Below are positions 42,977-50,342 of a DNA stretch of 56,970 nucleotides, in pieces. The translations under genes were made by a program, and so were the position numbers. Position 1 is the stretch's first letter. Each line of letters starts with the position of its first letter. Below the pieces are notes generated by a model. It saw nothing but the letters and a program-made list of their open reading frames with translations, was not told where the DNA came from and did not search any database. This stretch comes from an uncultured Anaerolineales bacterium (GTDB lineage: Bacteria; Chloroflexota; Anaerolineae; Anaerolineales; UBA4823): the NCBI GenBank assembly GCA_937928795.1, contig CALFWB010000003.1, positions 1 to 56,970 on the forward strand. Direction: 5' to 3'.

Positions 42977-43560
42977 GCCATTGCCTCCAATTCTTTGGCT
43001 TTATTCAGAATAGCTTTGAGGCTATCCATACCCTTAATGCGGGTTGGGGTAAAGGCCATCCGTCCCTTTGAGATCATGCCCATACCCATGCCAGCCATCT
43101 TGAAAACGCCAAATGGATTGTGTTTGATCATGTGCATAGACATCAAGCCAAGCTCAAAAGCTCGCCCATAATTCTCGACCCACTCGATAAATGTCTTTGA
43201 GAAATCCGGCGCTTTCGAGTCATCGTACATTTTTTCTTGGATTGCAAGCCGTTTTAGTGTATACATGATGTCGGTGATGTGAACAGACTGTGGACAGCGT
43301 ACCATGCAGTAGTAACAGGAGACGCAGAACCACGGCGTGTTGCTTTTCAAGACATCCTTTTTGAGGCCTGCAGAGATCATGGCAAAAATTGCCCGTGGCG
43401 TGTGATCCATATCTTGCCCCGACGGGCAAGATCCACCACAGGTTCCGCATTGAATGCAGCTTGACAGGCGGCAATCACCGGGCGTATGCTCAATGACCTC
43501 TTCTAGAAAGCTCTTTTTCCGACTCCCTTCCTGAGTTAGAGAAACGCTTACGGTTGACAA
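42973..43560 (-). CDS. hdrC: Heterodisulfide reductase-like iron-sulfur subunit HdrC
   Basis: The 195-residue protein carries two [4Fe-4S] motifs: CIQCGTCGGSCP (Cys35, 38, 41, 45) and WFCVSCYYCMVRCP. They conduct electrons from HdrA to HdrB. The called start is TTG at 43560, because a near-perfect ribosome site AAGGAGG at 43567-43573 lies 6 bases upstream. An in-frame TTG at 43635 has no such site and would add a low-complexity tail of 25 residues. It is the first gene of the hydrogenase operon. Confidence 0.9.
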   Translation of the reverse strand: MSTVSVSLTQEGSRKKSFLEEVIEHTPGDCRLSSCIQCGTCGGSCPSGQDMDHTPRAIFAMISAGLKKDVLKSNTPWFCVSCYYCMVRCPQSVHITDIMYTLKRLAIQEKMYDDSKAPDFSKTFIEWVENYGRAFELGLMSMHMIKHNPFGVFKMAGMGMGMISKGRMAFTPTRIKGMDSLKAILNKAKELEAMA

Positions 43561-43566
43561 TGAGCA

Positions 43567-43573
43567 CCTCCTT
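43567..43573 (-). promoter_or_regulatory. Shine-Dalgarno that decides the hdrC TTG start
   Basis: AAGGAGG read on the minus strand, followed by six bases and TTG at 43560. It is the strongest ribosome site seen in the operon and compensates for the weak start codon. Confidence 0.75.
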
Positions 43574-43700
43574 TTCGATTCTGTGAATTTGGGCAAGAGG
43601 GTTTTCTTGCTGAATATGGGATTCGAATTTGACAAAGAATCATAGGCTGTAAGTGCAGCAACTTAAGAAATACGACAATACCGCTCATTAAACACTAAGT

Positions 43701-43729
43701 AGTATAGAAAAGAATAATCGAATTGAAAA
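43701..43729 (-). promoter_or_regulatory. Candidate sigma-70 promoter for the hdr-mvh operon
   Basis: On the minus strand TATACT (43706 to 43701) is preceded by 17 bases and TTTTCA (43729 to 43724), a -10 with 5 of 6 and a -35 with 4 of 6 consensus matches. It would give a leader of roughly 135 bases before the TTG start. The prediction is weak by itself in AT-rich DNA. Confidence 0.3.
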
Positions 43730-43845
43730 GTTACAAATAGCATAAAGCTGTTTTGACATACATAATAAAAACCCAATTGTTCAGCTTGCTCCCCCAAAAA
43801 CCATATGAGGCGGCTTTCGCAAAAAATTTCAAGAAAATAATTGGT

Positions 43846-43867
43846 GAAATCTGTGGATTAGTGGATG
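43846..43867. repeat. Dispersed motif, weak fourth copy
   Basis: GAAATCTGTGGATTAGTGGA plus TG shares the first ten bases and, after a one-base gap, GTGGAT with the copy at 12524-12545. It may be a diverged member of the same family or a chance match. Confidence 0.3.
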
Positions 43868-43937
43868 AGAGGAATGCAAACAGGTCTTCAGCTCTTCTCC
43901 TCCTCTTTTGAATTCGGCTGAAGAGTTGCCGAAAATA

Positions 43938-44528
43938 CTATAGGTTTGGAAGGGGTTGGTTACAATTGGGGCAGATTGCTTCGTCGGTCACGACAAAGCC
44001 GCAATTCGAACAGGTTTGTGGTTGAACGTCTCCGAGCGGAGCGCCGCAAGCAATACAATGAGGCTCTCCGGTTGGATTTGCGGTGCGGCAGTAGGGGCAT
44101 TGGATACGGCGCAGTCTTTCACTCAGTTCAAAGGAGGCATCGGCTTTTCTAATGGTGTCTTCGATAGTTCTCCAGATTTTGTTCACCAGTTGAACATTTT
44201 CCAAATCTTGAGCGAGATCATCTAATCTACCTAACAAGGAGAGGGGGTTTTTCCATGCCGATATGGCGGTTTTTCCCAAACTCGCTGCGATTCCCAACCA
44301 GTCCTGTTGTCCAATATGTACTGCAACCCCATCATCAATCGCGTCAATTCTCACCCCAATGGCAGTATAACCACCAGAGGACGGGTTTGGATGGGTGGCT
44401 ATCTGAACAACGAGATGTTCTCCTCCGCCAACAATTTGCGCCCGAAGAGCTCCTCGGTTAAAGGTTGAAATCAAGGCTTGGGCAACTTGTTCGGGTGTAA
44501 TTCGACCATGGTAGTACTTAGTTTCCAT
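43938..44528 (-). CDS. Double zinc-ribbon protein of unknown function
   Basis: The 196-residue protein has an N-terminal domain without recognised relatives (residues 1-125, with GGGEHLVVQIATHPNPSSGG and a long helix). Four Cys pairs close to the C-terminus (CPYC, CIACG, CSNCG, CPNC) make two zinc ribbons, as in rubredoxin-like DZR proteins. It lacks a membrane segment. It lies alone between the hydrogenase operon and the divergent SH3 gene. The N-terminal region could be a lipid- or peptide-binding module, but this cannot be shown from sequence. Confidence 0.75.
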   Translation of the reverse strand: METKYYHGRITPEQVAQALISTFNRGALRAQIVGGGEHLVVQIATHPNPSSGGYTAIGVRIDAIDDGVAVHIGQQDWLGIAASLGKTAISAWKNPLSLLGRLDDLAQDLENVQLVNKIWRTIEDTIRKADASFELSERLRRIQCPYCRTANPTGEPHCIACGAPLGDVQPQTCSNCGFVVTDEAICPNCNQPLPNL

Positions 44529-44553
44529 AGAACGCTCATGAAAGTTTACGTCT

Positions 44554-44585
44554 TTGACAAGAAAACGTTTCAGGTTGATTATAAT
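44554..44585 (+). promoter_or_regulatory. Candidate promoter for the SH3 surface protein gene
   Basis: TTGACA at 44554-44559 and TATAAT at 44580-44585 both match consensus exactly, but are 20 bases apart, more than the usual 16 to 18. The expected start of transcription near 44592 lies about 57 bases before the TTG start codon. Confidence 0.4.
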
Positions 44586-44648
44586 TTAGAAATGCTGTCC
44601 TCAGGCGCCATGTATTCTACAAGTTGATTTCATTTGGAGTGCAGAACA

Positions 44649-45260
44649 TTGAAAAAACTTTCAGTTTTATTTGTGATTGGCAGTTTAGGTTTTTTGCTTT
44701 TTGGACATTCTAAGGAGCTGCTTTTTGCCCATGCAAAAGGGGTTGCTCAAATTCCAACGGTGGCTATTCCAACGGTGACTAGTTCACCTAGTGTGGCAAT
44801 GATTGTCGTAACTTTGGATCAGGAACAGATCAATGTGCGGGCTGGCCCAAATACCGATTATCCGATTGTCGGCGTATTAATTGCCGGCCAACGGGTGCCG
44901 GCCCTCGGGCGCACCGTTGGGGGCGATTGGGTTCAAATCGTTTATCCCGGCGTCCCCGGAGGAACGGCTTGGGTCTATGCCCCTCTGGTCATTGTCGAGG
45001 GTTCTCTTCCGCTGGTGGAGCCTCCACCTACTCCTACTCCTAAGACAACCCCAACCATCAACCCAACCCTTGCGGCTCAATATTTGATTGAACTTCCTCC
45101 GACCCGATTGCCAACCTTTACTCCCCCTCAGCCAATCGTTTATCCTACTTTCTCTGTTCCCAATGATGTTCGGGCGCGTTTCCCGATGGGTTTAGCCATT
45201 CTTGGCTTTGGAGTGATTGGTCTATTTGGTGCTTTGATCAGTCTACTTAGAGGTCGTTAA
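44649..45260 (+). CDS. Secreted SH3-domain surface protein with C-terminal anchor
   Basis: TTG 44649 was chosen because it is nine bases after GGAG and gives the signal peptide KKLSVLFVIGSLGFLLFG without extra residues; TTG 44634 is an alternative. The protein of about 203 residues has a bacterial SH3 domain at residues about 50-120 (INVRAGPNTDYPIVGVLIAG, and GDWVQIVYPG), a Pro/Thr-rich linker (PPTPTPKTTPTINPTL), and a C-terminal helix (GLAILGFGVIGLFGALISLL) ending in a basic tail. SH3b domains usually bind peptidoglycan stem peptides, so it probably links to the wall. Its architecture is like that of the protein at 237. Confidence 0.8.
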   Translation: MKKLSVLFVIGSLGFLLFGHSKELLFAHAKGVAQIPTVAIPTVTSSPSVAMIVVTLDQEQINVRAGPNTDYPIVGVLIAGQRVPALGRTVGGDWVQIVYPGVPGGTAWVYAPLVIVEGSLPLVEPPPTPTPKTTPTINPTLAAQYLIELPPTRLPTFTPPQPIVYPTFSVPNDVRARFPMGLAILGFGVIGLFGALISLLRGR

Positions 45261-45273
45261 CCACAGCCCCATT

Positions 45274-46065
45274 TCACCAAGGACACTCTCCACAAGTATT
45301 GACTCCAGCCGACTTGCCTACATATTTATACATGGTAACGTGGTTAAAGGGTTCGCCCAGAATGCCATCGTGAATAGCCCAGGAGCGAAGACGGATGCTT
45401 TGGGCTGCTTCAGGTCTTCGGAATGGGGTTGAATGATCCAATCTCTTCAGCAAATCACCGCCCGGCGAAAACCCTTGCTGAATTCTTTCCATTAACCTTC
45501 GCCCTTTCGCATAGTTAAAGCCATAGCGCTCAAAAATAACGGCGTTGTGGTAAAACAAGGGTTCAGCGAAATAGATGTCTTGCCCTAGACTCTTAACGAA
45601 ATTCTCAAAACCCTGAATCGCTGCCCCAAGCAGCCGTAACCCTCTGCGGATTTGTCCAGGGGCGAGGCCGTATTCCATGGCAGCCCTTTCAGCTTCAAGA
45701 TTGCGGAACTTTATCCCGAATACCGTTTTGGTTCCATCGGGCAGGCGGTCCACATCGAAACGCGGCGACTCGGGATCGAGCAAGGTATAGAGCAACACAT
45801 GGATTTGTCCGTTGGTTGTATCGGTGATGTGACCATAAAGGATTGGGTCAACGAAATCGATGCGATGACGCAGTTCCATCTCGGTTGTAGTGGAGCCCGG
45901 CGGGCAAATTAACTTAACCAAATCTTGACCCTGCTCGTCATATAAGTCTTCCGATAAATTGAATCGCGTGAGAAGCTCTCGGGGAATCAAGCGGATATAA
46001 ATTGATCTTTTTTCCGCTTCGGGTAATTGATTGACAGAGAAAATATTATAGACTTGAAAATTCAT
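45274..46065 (-). CDS. Conserved-looking protein of unknown function, CGECPW C-terminus
   Basis: I could not assign the 263-residue protein to a family. It has no signal peptide or membrane segment. The region FYHNAVIFERYGFNYAKG is somewhat like the acceptor helix of GNAT enzymes, and ALAPGQI-type charged segments and an HRID-F motif suggest an enzyme or metal protein. The chain ends in CGECPW, a CxxC pair right before the stop. Its 5' end overlaps smpB by 4 bases, so the two are translationally coupled, which may hint at a role in translation or proteolysis. Confidence 0.6.
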   Translation of the reverse strand: MNFQVYNIFSVNQLPEAEKRSIYIRLIPRELLTRFNLSEDLYDEQGQDLVKLICPPGSTTTEMELRHRIDFVDPILYGHITDTTNGQIHVLLYTLLDPESPRFDVDRLPDGTKTVFGIKFRNLEAERAAMEYGLAPGQIRRGLRLLGAAIQGFENFVKSLGQDIYFAEPLFYHNAVIFERYGFNYAKGRRLMERIQQGFSPGGDLLKRLDHSTPFRRPEAAQSIRLRSWAIHDGILGEPFNHVTMYKYVGKSAGVNTCGECPW

Positions 46066-46511
46066 CGCATCCGCTCTTGTCTTTCGATTTCTCTTTGCGC
46101 ATCCCTCTTCGCAATTGCTTGACGTTTATCATAAAGTTTCTTCCCTTTTGCGAGAGCAATTTCTACCTTCGCACGCCCATCTTTGAGATAAACCGACACC
46201 GGGATAATCGTCACTCCTTTTTTGCGCGATTCGTTCCATAGTTCGCGGATTTCGCGCTTATGGAGGAGTAGTCTCTTGGGCCTTTTGGGATCGTGCTGGA
46301 AGTGGCTGGCTTGCTCGTAAGGGGCAATGTGACACTCAACCAACCAAGCTTCTCGACCATTTGTTTCTACATAAGCTTCATTGATACTAATCTGACCGTT
46401 GCGAACAGATTTGATTTCGCTGCCGCGCAATTCAATTCCAGCTTCGAAGCGATCGAGCAGGAAATATTCAAAATTGGCTTTGCGATTTCTCGCTACGATC
46501 TTGACACCCAT
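46062..46511 (-). CDS. smpB: SsrA-binding protein SmpB
   Basis: The 149-residue protein has the SmpB OB-fold: NRKANFEYFLLDRFEAGIEL, then GSEIKSVRNGQISINEAYV, the HDPKRPKRLLLHKREI motif and the basic tail KGKKLYDKRQAIAKRDAQRE. It binds tmRNA and brings it to stalled ribosomes. The ssrA gene itself was not recognised here. It starts 9 bases after the LCP gene. Confidence 0.95.
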   Translation of the reverse strand: MGVKIVARNRKANFEYFLLDRFEAGIELRGSEIKSVRNGQISINEAYVETNGREAWLVECHIAPYEQASHFQHDPKRPKRLLLHKREIRELWNESRKKGVTIIPVSVYLKDGRAKVEIALAKGKKLYDKRQAIAKRDAQREIERQERMR

Positions 46512-46520
46512 GGATTGGCT

Positions 46521-47426
46521 CTAATAGGCTTTATGAAAAATTTCCTCAATTAAAAGATGAATTTGATCCCATTGCGGGAGCAAAACACTGGCGCCTTGAT
46601 CGGTAGTATAGGGGGTTGTCATCGATCTGTCAATCATCCGAGAATCGATATTTTCGATGCCGACTCTAAGGATCAAGATGCCTAGCCGAGGGAGCTGCCA
46701 AAAAGGAATGTCGGTTTCAACGACTCGCGCAGCAGCCATCAAGACCGCAGGAATCTTCGTCCATTTTGTTGGCTTCATGAGATCCAACAGAATTGACTTA
46801 ATCAAAATCTGACCTTGTTCCATCCGAAAAAAGTCATCTGCACCTTGTCGGCGGCGTGCAAACCCAAGAGCTTTCTCTCCGGATAGATGATGAATGCCCG
46901 CTTGATAACCGCCCAGGGGTTTTTCAAGTTTGATTGTCACACCGTCCATCGCATTGACAATCTCTTTGACTCCGTCAAAGCGAATACGGACGTAATAATC
47001 TGCTTTAACGCCAAAATTTGCCTCGATGGTCTTTATGGTTGCCTGAGGACCACTACCCCTCTGTTGGCTTTCTGCGAAGAAATGAGCGGTGTTTATGCGA
47101 TTCTCTCCATAACCCGGGATGGACACCCAAAGATCTCTAGGGATAGAAAGGAGGCCGATATAAGGACGCAGGGTGTTGAAGTGAAGCAGGACGATGGTGT
47201 CGCTTCGCCCGACAAAGCTTTTATGGGGTGCGTAATCGATCCCCAAAAACAGCACGGTGGTCTTAATGGGTATCAGCGCGTAAAAAGCAATCATCGAAAG
47301 GCAACACAAGCTCAGAAATAGAATTGACCCACAGGTAAGAACACTAGAGCCAAGGTGCCTTTTCGGTTTGCGCGCCGCAATACGGTTATATTGCATAGCT
47401 GGTTGGTTTGGTTTTAAACGATTCAT
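46521..47426 (-). CDS. LCP-family (LytR-CpsA-Psr) glycopolymer ligase
   Basis: The start at 47426 (MNRLKPNQPAMQYN) was chosen to give a short cytosolic tail before one membrane helix (SSVLTCGSILFLSLCCLSMI, with residues about 25-50); the longer frame to 47474 adds 16 residues without a site. The 301-residue protein has the LCP core: FLGIDYAPHKSFVGRSDTIV with the Arg/Asp pair, LSIPRDLWVSIPGYGENRIN, and GEKALGFARRRQGADDFFRM. LCP enzymes attach lipid-linked glycopolymers to peptidoglycan at the outer face. The gene is divergent from the alcohol dehydrogenase gene. Confidence 0.87.
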   Translation of the reverse strand: MNRLKPNQPAMQYNRIAARKPKRHLGSSVLTCGSILFLSLCCLSMIAFYALIPIKTTVLFLGIDYAPHKSFVGRSDTIVLLHFNTLRPYIGLLSIPRDLWVSIPGYGENRINTAHFFAESQQRGSGPQATIKTIEANFGVKADYYVRIRFDGVKEIVNAMDGVTIKLEKPLGGYQAGIHHLSGEKALGFARRRQGADDFFRMEQGQILIKSILLDLMKPTKWTKIPAVLMAAARVVETDIPFWQLPRLGILILRVGIENIDSRMIDRSMTTPYTTDQGASVLLPQWDQIHLLIEEIFHKAY

Positions 47427-47519
47427 GTTGATCGGGTTATAATCATGGTTGGTTATATTCCATAAAATTGGCAATTCTTAATCATACATCAAACTTTGGC
47501 TTTTTAGGGTTAATGCACG

Positions 47520-48662
47520 ATGATTACCGAGTTTAACACGCCAACAAAGATTGTTTTGGGAGAAGGTGCCATTCAAAAATTGGGGGAATACGTCTATGAG
47601 CTGGGATCAAAGGTACTGATCTTTGGCAGTCCGTCAGAGCGGTTCAAAGATATTTTGGATGCTCAATTAAAGCGAGACCCCCCCTATCTCTACTTCCCTG
47701 TTGCAGGTGAACCAACAGTTGAAATTGTCCAACAAGCCTTATCGTTTGGCAAAGCAAATCAAGTCGATGTGATTGTGGGGATTGGCGGAGGCAGTGTATT
47801 AGATACCGCCAAAGCCGTTTCGGGCTTAATCACCAACGAGGGGGACATATACGATTACCTTGAAGTCATTGGGAAAGGTCAGAGCTTGGTGAAACCTGCC
47901 CTACCTTTTATTGCCATACCTACCACGGCTGGAACCGGCACGGAGGTAACCAAAAATGCGGTCATTGGGGACCCTCGGCAAAAAGTCAAGGTAAGTTTGC
48001 GCAGTCCATTGATTTGCCCCAAAATTGCTATCATCGATCCCGAATTGACCTATCACAACCCGCCCGAAGTGACCGCCCGCAGCGGGATGGATGCCTTGAC
48101 GCAATTAATCGAACCCTTTGTCAGCAACCAACCCAATGACCTTGTGGATGCTCTCTGCCGCGATGGCATCCGCCGCATCGCTCGTTCATTACCCATCGCT
48201 TATCGCAATCCAACCGATCGGGAGGCGCGCCGAGATATGGCAATCGCTAGCCTAATGAGCGGAATTGCCTTAGCCAATGCAAAACTAGGAGCCGTGCATG
48301 GCTTTGCGGGCGTTTTAGGAGGAATGTACGGAGCTCCTCACGGAGCTATTTGTGCAGCTCTTTTGCCAGCCGTCATTGAGGTGAACCTCAAGGCTCTGCG
48401 AGAGCGTCTTCCCAGTAGCCCAGCTCTTGACCGCTACCGCGCAATTGCCCAAATTTTAGAACTGACGGGTGAAAATGAATTAGCTCATTGGGCAAGGCAC
48501 TTGATTGCTCAATTAAGGATTCCTTCCTTGTCAGAATTAGGAGTTCTTCGAGAGGATTTTGATCTCATCACGGAAAAAGCCGCCCGCGCAAGCAGCATGA
48601 AAGGCAATCCTGTACCTTTGACGAGAGATGAAATGCTCGCAATTTTAGAAAAAGCGTTGTGA
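47520..48662 (+). CDS. Iron-containing alcohol dehydrogenase
   Basis: The 380-residue group III enzyme has the NAD-binding loop GIGGGSVLDTAKAVSG and IPTTAGTGTEVT, then iron ligands in SGMDALTQLIE (Asp), GAVHGFAGVLGG (His) and GAPHGAICAALLP (His). It oxidises or reduces alcohols and aldehydes in the cytosol; the substrate cannot be told from sequence, and the group includes 1,3-propanediol, butanol and maleylacetate enzymes. AGGG lies 10 bases before the ATG. The gene is followed by a long gap with a large palindrome. Confidence 0.88.
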   Translation: MITEFNTPTKIVLGEGAIQKLGEYVYELGSKVLIFGSPSERFKDILDAQLKRDPPYLYFPVAGEPTVEIVQQALSFGKANQVDVIVGIGGGSVLDTAKAVSGLITNEGDIYDYLEVIGKGQSLVKPALPFIAIPTTAGTGTEVTKNAVIGDPRQKVKVSLRSPLICPKIAIIDPELTYHNPPEVTARSGMDALTQLIEPFVSNQPNDLVDALCRDGIRRIARSLPIAYRNPTDREARRDMAIASLMSGIALANAKLGAVHGFAGVLGGMYGAPHGAICAALLPAVIEVNLKALRERLPSSPALDRYRAIAQILELTGENELAHWARHLIAQLRIPSLSELGVLREDFDLITEKAARASSMKGNPVPLTRDEMLAILEKAL

Positions 48663-49024
48663 GATGAAGTTGGAGGGCAACTCTTGGAGCAGAAACGTCT
48701 CCCTTATTGTCAAGTAAAAGGGCTGAGGTTGAGGGAAAAGCAACACGGCTCACCCTAGCTGAACTTATCATTCTAAAAGCCCTGGTCTCAAAAATTGGGG
48801 ATTTGGGGATGTGTGCACTCAAAAGTTGTTGGCAACATTGCTTTGTAGGACAACTCATTGAGTTGTCCTACAACTTTTGCGTGGACACATTGGGGGTTGA
48901 CGAATTAAGAACGAGAAGATAAAATCCCAGCCTGCAATTGTGGATTTACGAAGTCCGTAAAGGCGAAGGTAATCCATACCACATTATCACAAATGGGTGA
49001 GAGGCGCCCGAAGGAAGGATAAAA
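48663..49024. other. Non-coding interval with a large palindrome and the L25 leader
   Basis: These 362 bases hold the palindrome at 48809-48890 and the leader of the L25 gene, ending in GAAGGAAGG seven bases before its ATG. A plus-strand frame at 48707-48922 runs through the palindrome and is not credible as a gene. No tRNA was recognised. Confidence 0.5.
48809..48890. repeat. 82-base imperfect palindrome (possible MITE or terminator)
   Basis: The core is a perfect 15-base inverted repeat, TTGTAGGACAACTCA at 48843-48857 and TGAGTTGTCCTACAA at 48859-48873, around a single base. Outer arms match too: CAAAAGTTG (48820-48828) with CAACTTTTG (48871-48879), and ATGTGT (48809-48814) with ACACAT (48885-48890). 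Such length and symmetry suggest a small mobile repeat or a folded RNA. It lies downstream of the alcohol dehydrogenase gene and could also end its transcript, although no T-run follows the core. Confidence 0.6.
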
Positions 49025-49660
49025 ATGGAGAATATTGTGATCGAAGCTACCAAAAGAGATGTGATCGGGAAAAAGGTCAAAGCTCTGCGCAGGCAAGGAA
49101 AGTTGCCGGCTGTAATTTACGGCCATCAATTTTCCCCACTCCCAATCTTGCTTGATTATCGCCAAGCAAGCCATTCGCTAGCCGGTGTTTCCAGCTCGCA
49201 TCTGATTGACCTAAACGTCGAGGGGCAAAAGATTCCTGTGCTGGTCAGGGAAAGACAGTATCATCCCATCAGCGGCAATCTCATTCACGTTGATTTTTTA
49301 GCCGTATCCATGACCGAAGCTCTACGCGCTTTTGTTCCTATCGAACTAGAGGGCGAAGCGCCTGCAGTTAAGAATTTTGGCGGCGTGGTTGTAACTGGCT
49401 TAGAGGAAATTGAGGTTGAGTGTTTGCCCAAAGACCTGCCAGAGAAAATCAGCGTGGATTTGAGCAAGCTTGAAAAGATCGGAGATGGAATTTACGTTAA
49501 GGACTTAAGTGTGCCTGAAGGCGTTGAGGTCCTAAGCGATAGCGATGAGATGATTGTTATAGTCACGGCTCCAGAAGGAGAGGAAGTTGAAATGGAGATT
49601 GGCGAGGGGGTCGAGCCCGAAGTCATCGAGAAGGGCAAGAAAGAGGAAGAAGATTTCTAA
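49025..49660 (+). CDS. rplY: 50S ribosomal protein L25/Ctc
   Basis: The 211-residue protein is the long CTC form, with an N-terminal L25 domain (ATKRDVIGKKVKALRRQGKL, then AVIYG) that binds 5S rRNA and a C-terminal beta domain (EVECLPKDLPEKISVDLSKL) with an acidic tail. It has a strong ribosome site. The gene runs toward the NUDIX gene with a short hairpin between them. Confidence 0.94.
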   Translation: MENIVIEATKRDVIGKKVKALRRQGKLPAVIYGHQFSPLPILLDYRQASHSLAGVSSSHLIDLNVEGQKIPVLVRERQYHPISGNLIHVDFLAVSMTEALRAFVPIELEGEAPAVKNFGGVVVTGLEEIEVECLPKDLPEKISVDLSKLEKIGDGIYVKDLSVPEGVEVLSDSDEMIVIVTAPEGEEVEMEIGEGVEPEVIEKGKKEEEDF

Positions 49661-49685
49661 TTTTGAGCTCCATGATCGGCGGTTT

Positions 49686-50330
49686 TCAAGCCTCATCCTG
49701 ATCGGATGAGGCTTGTGCGTTAAGCAAGTTGAGTAGCGTATGGACAATTTGCGCAGAAGCCCCCCAGAGAATTTCCCCCTGATAGGGTTGATAATAAATG
49801 GTGGGTATTCTCCCGACCGGCGGTGGTAAAAGCCGTTCCTCAATGCGATAATTCAAGGGATTTGCCAGCCAGTTGAGGGGTATGGTGAAGATTTTTTGAA
49901 CTTCGCTAGGAGAAGGCTGAAAGAGATACGGATAGGGTATCATCCCTACGATGGGATGGATTTCATAGTTTGTAACCGTCAAGAGCGGAGGCAATTTGCC
50001 GATAACCTCAACATCCGCAGGTGATAATCCAATCTCTTCTTGCGCTTCTCGCAGCGAAGTAGCTTCAGGAGTCAGGTCTTCACTTTCTATTCTTCCCCCT
50101 GGGAAGGCAACTTGACCACTATGCGGATCGTTGGACAGGGTTCGCCGGATAAAGAGTAAGCTCCAGTGATCGTTCACGGATAAAAAGGGAACCAAAATAG
50201 CGGCGCGTGTCGGGGGTGTTGGAAAGCTGAACTTCCTTGGGTAGAAATCTTCAACAGATTGATAACGACACAAACTTTTCTGTAAGGTTCTGGTTAAGTC
50301 AGTTCTGGAGTAATGGTTAAATTTACCCAT
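49686..50330 (-). CDS. NUDIX hydrolase, CoA-pyrophosphatase-like
   Basis: The 214-residue protein has the NUDIX box GRIESEDLTPEATSLREAQE plus EIG, with the NudL/UPF0035 prelude SGQVAFPGG before it. That pairing suggests hydrolysis of CoA or a related nucleotide. Typical CoA motif residues are seen in the LLFIRRT strand. The gene ends in a hairpin that lies within its last codons. It is separated by 12 bases from trmI upstream on the same strand. Confidence 0.88.
   Translation of the reverse strand: MGKFNHYSRTDLTRTLQKSLCRYQSVEDFYPRKFSFPTPPTRAAILVPFLSVNDHWSLLFIRRTLSNDPHSGQVAFPGGRIESEDLTPEATSLREAQEEIGLSPADVEVIGKLPPLLTVTNYEIHPIVGMIPYPYLFQPSPSEVQKIFTIPLNWLANPLNYRIEERLLPPPVGRIPTIYYQPYQGEILWGASAQIVHTLLNLLNAQASSDQDEA
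49687..49715. terminator. Hairpin between convergent L25 and NUDIX genes
   Basis: CAAGCCTCATCC and GGATGAGGCTTG form a perfect 12-base stem around TGATC. It lies 27 bases after the L25 stop and covers the end of the NUDIX gene. No long U-run follows on either strand, so a bidirectional terminator is plausible but not certain. Confidence 0.4.
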
Positions 50331-50342
50331 ACAGAAGGGAAC

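Larger units (their letters stand above)
43561..43937. other. Non-coding interval upstream of the hydrogenase operon
   Basis: These 377 bases are AT-rich and hold no credible gene on either strand. They contain the candidate hdrC promoter (43701-43729), the SD site above, and a weak copy of the dispersed motif at 43846-43867. A plus-strand TTGACA lies near 43752, but no rightward gene follows it. No tRNA-like fold was recognised. Confidence 0.5.

Noticed and set aside
43752..43780. Plus-strand promoter starting at TTGACA
   Set aside because: No good -10 at the right distance and no rightward gene follows before the minus-strand zinc-ribbon gene.
45900..47520. ssrA (tmRNA) next to smpB
   Set aside because: Genes fill the neighbourhood, and no tRNA-like ends or tag frame were seen.
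48707..48922. Plus-strand frame of 71 codons downstream of the alcohol dehydrogenase gene
   Set aside because: It runs through the palindrome and has no family pattern or ribosome site.
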